A stretch of 63,041 nucleotides of DNA. Origin: Planctomycetota bacterium (GTDB lineage: Bacteria; Planctomycetota; UBA11346). The stretch's first letter is position 1, and each line of letters starts with the position of its first letter. Location: the NCBI GenBank assembly GCA_016745075.1, contig JADGDD010000015.1:1-63041 (forward strand). Direction: 5' to 3'. A program made the translations under genes and the position numbers. Below are positions 52,501 to 61,500 of this stretch, piece after piece. Under the pieces are notes generated by a model. The model was not told where the DNA came from and ran no database searches. It saw only the letters and a list, made by a program, of their open reading frames with translations.

Positions 52501-55500
52501 CCACCACCAACGGTAACGACTGTAGGCAGTCCGTCGGTAACAGTGATACCAGGAAGACGAACCGGACGTATTGCTTCCCGTCCGGATACTTACTCGTATG
52601 CATCTGTTTTCTTTGGTAAGACGTTTACACGCGTGACCGAGTTGAATAAAAATATAAATATTCCTGTTCTTTTGACACGGTGGGGTGGTCGGAATACTGA
52701 ATCACCAAGAGATGTGTTGATCGCAGCTTGGTATGATGACCCGTTATTTACCGATACCTTCTTCCCATCTCAGATGTATAGTGGTTCCAGCCATGTATCT
52801 TTTTCTTATCCAACGTATTTGTGGAATGGCACTCCGATGAACATGGGCGGTCGCCTGTCCTTTCAATCCACTTATTCATCAATGTGGCTGCCAGTTCCAG
52901 TTCGTTCAGATTATGATGCCGACCTTATGGATAAACAGACAACAGTAACCCTTCAAGGTGCCTCCTATGCACAAGAGCATGCAGCAGGTGTTGTTGGTGT
53001 TAGTGAACCCAGAGTTCATTTTATCATTCATGAAGATCGTTTTTCCGGTGCGTCGGTCAGCTTTGCCACTGCTGTAACCGCTATTCCTCATCAATCAGGC
53101 GGGCCTATTCACTTTGAGATTCCAGTGTCTTTGAGTGCTCCGGTTAGCAAACCCGTCAATATTTCAGTGTCTTTATATACGCATGCTGATGCCGATGCTG
53201 GTCTCTTTCTACCAGCGGTTCCAGGTTTGTCTGAACGCCTTACTCCAGGAACAGAAGCGTATGAAGGGCGTGCCTTTATTGCTGTTGGAGAAACGACTGG
53301 AATTGCCTCGTTTACGCTGCCGTCCTTGCCAACGAGTGATGGAATTATGGAAGCGCATATTCGTAATAGCTTTGATCTGGTGTTTACTGATAATGGCATC
53401 ATTTTTCAATCCGGCGCGCATTTGTCTCAGCGGATTTCTCTAGTAGACCCGCTTCAGATACCAAGTGTACAATTTGCCAGTGCAGAGACTTTTGTTCCAC
53501 GTACACAACAAGAACTGCCAAGCTGTACGGTTGTGCTCAACCAACCTTCGCATCTCCCAATTACTGTAGAAGCTTCCTACGTTCAAAACCGTGTTGTTCG
53601 TAATACGACCCTGACTTTTCAACCCGGTGAAACAAGTCTTCCATTGACCATTGCGTCCTATATTCCTGGTCAGCAACTCGTCATTCATCTGTTAGAGCCC
53701 CAAGCTTCGTTAGAAACCTTTCTGCTCGGCTCCTTAACCACACACCGAATAGGGCCTGACCCCTCAGAGCTTTATGTTGGTTTCATTAGATCTTCTTTCT
53801 ATGTCGCCCCATCTTTCATCGAGGGCCAGAATGTTGTCTGGCAAATAGCCGCATTAGCCGGAACACTTCCGTCCGCAGGTGTTGATGTCACATTTACATT
53901 GGATACACCAAACTTTGTGCAAACAGGGCGGCACTATGTCTTGACCGGAGCCACCGAACTTGATCCGCACACGTATACGGTTCACCTCGATGCCAATCAA
54001 CCTGTAGCATACATCGGTTTTGATACGAAGTTTGTCAGTGATCGTGAATCTGACTGGACCGCTTTGTTCACCATTACTCAGCTAGCGCCTTCGGCAGCAA
54101 CCTCCTTTATCTACACGCCTGCGCACCGCGTTGCTATGGAAGTACGTGATAGTGATGGCCGTCACCTTCCTGCCGTCACCTTACGAGACGATTCAAAAAC
54201 ACTCTATAAAGCGACTGTTTTTGAAACCGTCCGTGTTGAACTTGATGCAGAAAGCACCGAAGAGATTCATGTTACTTACGAGTGGCGCCTTCAAGAAGAT
54301 GATGGAAGTGAAACGATTCTTCCTGAAACCGTTCCACTACTGTTCCCAGCATCAACGCAAGTTGCTTATATAGCAGTTCCTGAATCAATCAGCATGGGTG
54401 CCAACGTTGATCTTGTGCTCACCTCCTGTGTGGGTGCCAGAATAGGACTTCCAGATATTCAACGTATTCGTTTAAGTAATAATGCTGAAGCTGTTGCGTG
54501 GCTCACTGGCCCAGAGAATGACTACCTTCTTCAGGAAGGTGACACAGCTTTGGGTGTTTTTACCATCGCCCATGCTCTTGGCACCAAAGTCTACACCACT
54601 GATCCAGTCCTTATTTCATTTACCGTTGCTGCTACACATGCAGCAGCAACCTTTGACATCTACACACAAACAAACGGCATCAGCGAACGCATCACGCCCA
54701 CTGAAGATGGCCTCTATACCGTTGCCCTCACCCATGCCGACAAATATACAACAAGAATAACCGTCGCCTCCATCTCTAACCCATTTCTTGACGGTTTGTA
54801 TGACATAACCTGTACTCTAGTCTCTACTAGTGAAGGTGGCATCGATCTAGAAGATTATGAGAGCAGTATTACCGTTGAAGCAAAACTCTTTCCAGCCGTA
54901 GCCGTCTCTGTTCCAAACCCAGAACAAGTCTTCGAGCCACAAGATGCCGCAAGTACTCCGGTTACGTCCTCCTGGAATATTTCAGTTGCTCCCTTACCTG
55001 AGGAAGACGATGTTGTACAAGCGGTCCTTTCTTTTTCTGGTGATCTTCATGAAGACGAATATACGCTTGAAGGCCTTGATGTTCTTGGCGGAAATTACGT
55101 GGTCACGCTCGACCCAACAAACGGTTACTCACAGACTGTTACCGCATCCATTTATGGAGACAGCTTTTTTGAGCACTCAGAAATACTGACCTGTCATCTT
55201 ATCAATAGCACGAGCGCTACATCAGTTCTTATTAATCCGCAATCATCTGCACAAAGTCTCATTGTTCACAATGCACCGGAAGATGTCGCCCCAGTTTTAT
55301 CCATACAGACAATCGAATCATCAGTGCGAGAAGGGGAAGAAATTGGTATTCGTGTGGTTATGGATAAACCATCTGATCAAGATGTGTCCTTTCTACTCAT
55401 AAATGCAGGTGGCGAAGCGCTCTTTGGTACAGATTATCAATGGCTCTCAAGCGACTCAAATGAAATTGGATTTAATACATACTTTACCATTCTAGCAGGA

Positions 55501-58500
55501 GAGACTGAATGGTCTGCGACTTTACAAACTCTATCCGATAGCGATTACGAAAACTCTGAAAACCTTACGCTTGCCCTACAGTCTGATACCACAACTATTG
55601 TTCTGGGAGAACATGCATCAGCAACGGTTACTATTGAAAATACCACACAACTTTATCTTGGTTTTGAAAAAGAAACGGGTGAGTCCATTGAAGGCATCAG
55701 TCAGTCTTACACTCTTGTAGCCAGTGACGGTACGCAATTGGTTGATACCATTTTTGATGGTTTTTCCATCGATATACTGGAAGACGGTCACGTTCATCAA
55801 ACTATCACTATTGAGGACGGTGAACAGACTCCTGTATCCTTCCAGATAACACCAACAGACGGTGGCGTGTCTAATGCATCGAAAGAAGTGGATACTTTAA
55901 GCTTTACTCTCGCAGCAAGTTCTGATTACCGACTCATCGACGAATCCTCTGAGCTACTATACAACCAACTTGATATCAGTGTTTCTGATGGTCAGCCGAC
56001 CCCCGTTATAACAATCAATGCAAATCAAACCATTTCCTTTGCCGAAGCAACAGATGCGGGCCCGATCACGATTCCATTTTCAGTAGAGCCGGCTACTGAT
56101 TACAGCTTTGACCTCTTTCTGACCATAACAGATGGAACAACAAGCGAAGGGGATGATTATCTTATCCCCGCTCCAGAACAGGTGGCCGTTACCATCCAGC
56201 CAAATCAGATCACTGGCTCTTTCACGGTTGTCATACATGATGACTCAGAAGTTGAGCCTCTAGAGTATTTACAAGTAACATTAAATCCGAGTAAAGAAAG
56301 TGTGTGGAATCCTATTGAATCAGGTTCGGTTTCTGGGGTCATTACAGATAATGATAAATATGTCTATACCACAACTGGAGCCATTTCGTCTGCGGTTTCT
56401 CCTTATTCATGGGGAATACATTCAAGCAATGGTGGTTTTACTGAAAAGATAGAGTTAGAATTACAAATCGATGGAGAAGAAATTGCGATAAATCGTATTG
56501 GAAATAAATTTGCCTATGCGCAGATTTCTTTGAATCCACAAGAGCCCGTTCGTGTAACGGCCTTAATGACAGGGGATGGGTTCGAAGATGTAACTACAGC
56601 ATCAGATGAATTAATCTGGCAGGCAACAAATGTTCTTACAAATACACAATTAGTCACACTTTGTAAAGGCGAGAGCTTACTGTTAACAGCTACGAGTAAT
56701 GCCAAGATAACTATACATGCACCAAACGGTAGCGATATTGCGATGGGAATTGGCGCAGGGGATAGATTGCCCTATTCTTTCATGAATGAAGGGGCATACA
56801 CGATCAGTTCAGAAGGAAATATTTTTACTGTAAAAGTTTTACCGAAACCTTTTGTGGAAAGTGGTTTTATCGCATGTTCTGTTGATAGTACATTTAAACG
56901 TCATGTTCAGATTGCTGAGGGTGTGCTCAATGATTTTATATTTGAATCTACTGATAATTCTGTCTTAACCACATCAATGACTACCGATGGCTTAGATATC
57001 ACGGTGCATAAACAGGGTGATTCAAGTATTATAGCGCGCTTAAAAAATGTTGAAGGAACCCCGATTGTTGACCACCGTAAAGTTGAAGGGTTTGAGCTTT
57101 GGAGTAGCCTGCATGATAGAGGCGTGGTTCGCGGTGAGGACCGAGCAGAAGTCAGAATTGAGCCGAGCATTAATGGTTTAGAGCTGAAGGTGGAGGATAT
57201 CCAATATAAAGAAGAAGGTACAGACAGTAACAACAGTTTGATTATTAGGACTATTACTGATCCTGTATGGATTGAAGGACCTCTGTTGGAATTAAATCAG
57301 TTGGAGGAATCTGTAGGTGTATGGAATCTTTACTTCTTTACCTCGGCAGCTTACGATGGAGCAAGAGGTACGATTGAGATGACGGAAGGACAGGCAAAGA
57401 TTTATCAGAATGATGTACTTGTTGCAGATACAGGTGAGCGTCCAATTAACCTGTATTTATTAGACATTAATGTTGAAAATGCGGTAACTTATAATTATGA
57501 TGTTGCCGAAGTGGAGAGTGATGAAGAAGTTTACCAAACAAGTGAGGTTAATTCTGGACTCAGCACAGATCGGGCGCTTCCATTTTTGAATACTTATCAT
57601 TCTGCACTGGTGAACCTGTCTATATCTATTGAAGATGTACCAGTTGAAATATTAGAGACGATAACAGGGTCTTTTACGAGAGATAAACCATCCATGGAAG
57701 TGCGGTTGTATCAAGGAATGTATTCTGATTATAAGGCATATAATTGGTATGAGGATTATCATTACCGTTATCAATGGCAAGGAAATTATCTGGGTAATGA
57801 GTATTTTCGAGATGTTGGAGAAAAACATTATCAGTGGACATCTGGTGAAAATAATTTTCATGTATGGACTCCATATGGTGATGCTGCTGTGGCGACCATT
57901 AATGTGTCTATTAAAGCAAAGCCAGACCTGAATCAAGAAAAACCTCTTATGATGGAATCTTTTGCGATTGATGATGTCTATAATGTGGAGGTAGATAGTG
58001 TTACGACACAACTGAAAGACATTCGATATGTATTGGATGCAGAGAACGAGCCTCCTATTTATGATTCGGTTACGGAGGTTAAGACAAATCGTGGATCATC
58101 AGAATATAAGTACTATAAAGCTGCGAATCCAAAGGGGGATTTAGATACGTGGAATCATGATTCTTCGTGGTTGAATGGTGAGGATGGTACCCAGGAAGCA
58201 CATTATAATACTCGTGATTATCTTACTCTCGAAATAGGAGAATCGGAGAGTTCTCCATTGAATGTCAGTATGATAGCAGGTTTTGCCGCTTATGAAAATG
58301 GTGATGGTCGATTGGACCATACAGCATTTAATGTCCCATTTATTCCGCATGTAATTGATTATTTGGAGTCTGCTTCTCTGTATGGTTATGGAAATGGTTG
58401 GAATTATTCCTGGGGAAGTGTTGAGAAGACGAGGCTAAAACCGAATAATCATATTGCTAACGATTTATTATTTCAGTCATTTCGGAATTCTAGTGTTTAT

Positions 58501-61500
58501 GGTATGGGAATGGAGCCTGTGTATGAAGCCCCTCAAGAAGGACCATTGAAAGATGGACTAGCACGTGTTCGTTTATGGCCGGGTTTTTATATCGTCGATA
58601 CCGTTCCTGAATTTGAAAATTATCCAAGTGGAGCTTCTTTATCGGGGTATTATGCTCCACAAAGGGAGAATTTACAATCTCGACATCTTCTTTTCTTGGA
58701 AGTTGAAGGTGTTGTATCAACAAGAGAAGAGCTGTTACAACAAGAGCAGTGGTCATTAAATGATACCATGGAACCAGGTTGGGTTTATTTCTTAGATGGA
58801 ACAAGAGAGAGACGTGAGATTGTAGTAAGACAAGAAAGTTATAAAGAAGATTCCTATTCTGATGATGCATATTACACTGTTGATGATGCACTGAGCACCC
58901 TTAAATCGAATTTTGTTACCAGTGTTGGTGGAACATTTAATTCAGGCCTACCTGCGGGAAGGATAGGAGATCTTGATGTGAACTGGTTGCAGAAGGTTAA
59001 ACGATCATTCTGGAGTAATACATCTGGATCATTAAGGTGGTTTTCTAATAGCCCAAATCATGGTGGAATTGATTTTGTTGAACAGAGTAATTCGACCTTA
59101 TCAATAGAGACAAGAGTAGGTGAAGCGAGCCATGCAGGCTTTAGTGTAATACCACTCCTCGTTTCAGAGCTTTCTGATGATACCTATGGTATTCCTAACG
59201 CTTTTTCGACCCCAGGATTGCATCGATATACTGCTTACACACCTTATGATCCTGCCCCTAGTGACAAGATGTTGGTAGGAACAGTGATGAGTAATATGCA
59301 TAGCCAGTCACTTGCAGGTTTGACTCATCGACATAATGGAAATGGAGAGGACTATTATCATGAATTTGTCCCTGAACAAGAACCTAACCCGACTACCTAC
59401 CATTCATTCTTCAGCGGGCATGCTCGTTATATTGAGAATGTGAAACAAACGGAGGAGGGTTGGTGGGCGAAATCATTCGATACAATGAGCAACCGAATTT
59501 CTGGTGGGGCGAAGGTTGGTCCTATTGTTACTTATGATGGAATGAAATTTGGCAGTTTTACCCTTAATCATACCATAGGAACTTACAATCAATCAAAAGA
59601 CGCTTACTATAGAGAAAAAGGTCTTGGGCTCAATAATGGTGGACATGTTATTGCTGTTGGTCCACATGCCGCTGTGAACCCCAGTACCCGCAACCTTGTT
59701 CTTTCATACGTGTTGTGGAAAAATTCTTCTGAATTCTTTGGGCCAGATTTATATGTAACTTACAATAGCAGAGATTATACAGATTATGGGTGGGGGCCAG
59801 GTTGGCGAACGAATTATGATATGGAAGGTCATCCTAATTCTTCTTCATTGGTGCCATCTATTGGCGAAACAGGTTCTTATAATCGTCTGTATGAATTTGA
59901 TGGGAGTGAGTTGTGTTTTGATGCTGCTGGTTTACTTATTGGTATCAATAATATGGCAGGAGAAACCGTTTCGATTATTCGGAATGGTGACGGTAAGATA
60001 GAAAAAATTGTTCTGCCTGGTGATGGCCAAGAGCTTGTACCAAGTAACTTCTTTCAACTGAATGGAAATCGAGTCTCAAGTCTCTTGTCGACGTCTTCTT
60101 CTGGGGAATGGTCTTTCGAATATAGTGAGGATAGCTATAAAAATCTAGAAAAAATAACGAAGGACGGGTATTCATGGGAAGCTATTTATGAAGGTGAAAC
60201 AACGGTTACTTATAGTGGTATCGGCACTGAGAATACGACCCCAATTGACAAAAATGTTTATGATTATCGTTTGAAAACATTTAAGACTCCTTTGTCTGAC
60301 ATTTCTTTTGCAGAAACAGGTGATGATTCTTTACGAGTGGTGACGCAGGCAGCAGGCAAGACTGTGCAAGAGGAATTATACGATTTTTATGCAAGAGGTT
60401 ATTCTATTTCTACCAATCTTGATTATCATCCAAATGCATATGATGTAAACCGAAGACGAACAGAATTTCGGAAAGTAAAAACAATCACCAGAAAAACGGG
60501 GCTTGGTGTTGAAGAAATCGTGACAGACCTTGAATACTATGGCGACTACGTGAAGAAGCTTACGGTGAATGGTTCTGTCATTCAAGAAAATGTATTTGAT
60601 CAAGAACAGGGAGCGTTGTTAAGCAGTTCAGGAAAGTTAACAGCATCAAACGTGAAAAAAACCACTGCTCTCGCGTATCATCCGCAATTTTATTTTGATG
60701 ATTATGCTCATCTGCCAGAGAAGGTTATTCTTCGCGCTGTAGACACGGGTGATGCTGTTCAAGATTTAGTCACGCACTACGAGTATTATACTGATGGTAT
60801 AAGAAAAGGTAAAATCCAAAAAGAGACTCGGGCAGATGGTACAAGTATCACCTCAACCTATTCAGATAATGGTTTGTTGAAAACCGTTGCCGATGCCAAA
60901 GGGAACGAATGGTCCTATACGTGGTATAACGATACCGGCTTGTTGGAAACCGTTACCGCACCGGCCGGCAGTGATACGACATCAACACAGCAATCTGTGA
61001 CGAGTTATGAGTACCATGTTGAGACTGATTTACTCAAGACAGTAACCGTCAGCCACGGTAATGTTCCGGTTTCTGAATCGTCCTTTGTCTACGATGCCCA
61101 ATCACGTGTTATTGAACGTGTAGATGGTCTGAGTAATAACCAAACGAAAGAGACCTACACCTATCATCCACTTGGTGGTGTGGCAACCGTGACACAACAT
61201 AATGTCTCTGAAGTAACCCGGTCGGAAATAGATGGAACCCTTTCCACAACGGTGCAAACAGTCGTCACCAGCTACGATTATGATGGACTCGGTCGTCTCA
61301 CACACATCACCCCTCCAGCGGGTAGTGGGCCAGCAACGGTGTTTGTTTACACTGCTGAAGTGGGTGGTTGGCAGAAAGAAACCACACAAAACGAGGCGGT
61401 GTTATTGACCGAACACTTTGATTATCTCGGCCGAATCACGAAACAAGAACAGCCATATGTGAGTCGTATTGAGTGGGACACTGGCAGCCCAGTAACTGTG

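Noticed and set aside
52456..52510. Thr/Asp/Pro repeat in the giant gene as a tandem DNA repeat locus
   Set aside because: Only a few imperfect units are present; it is better explained as a short flexible spacer between domains.
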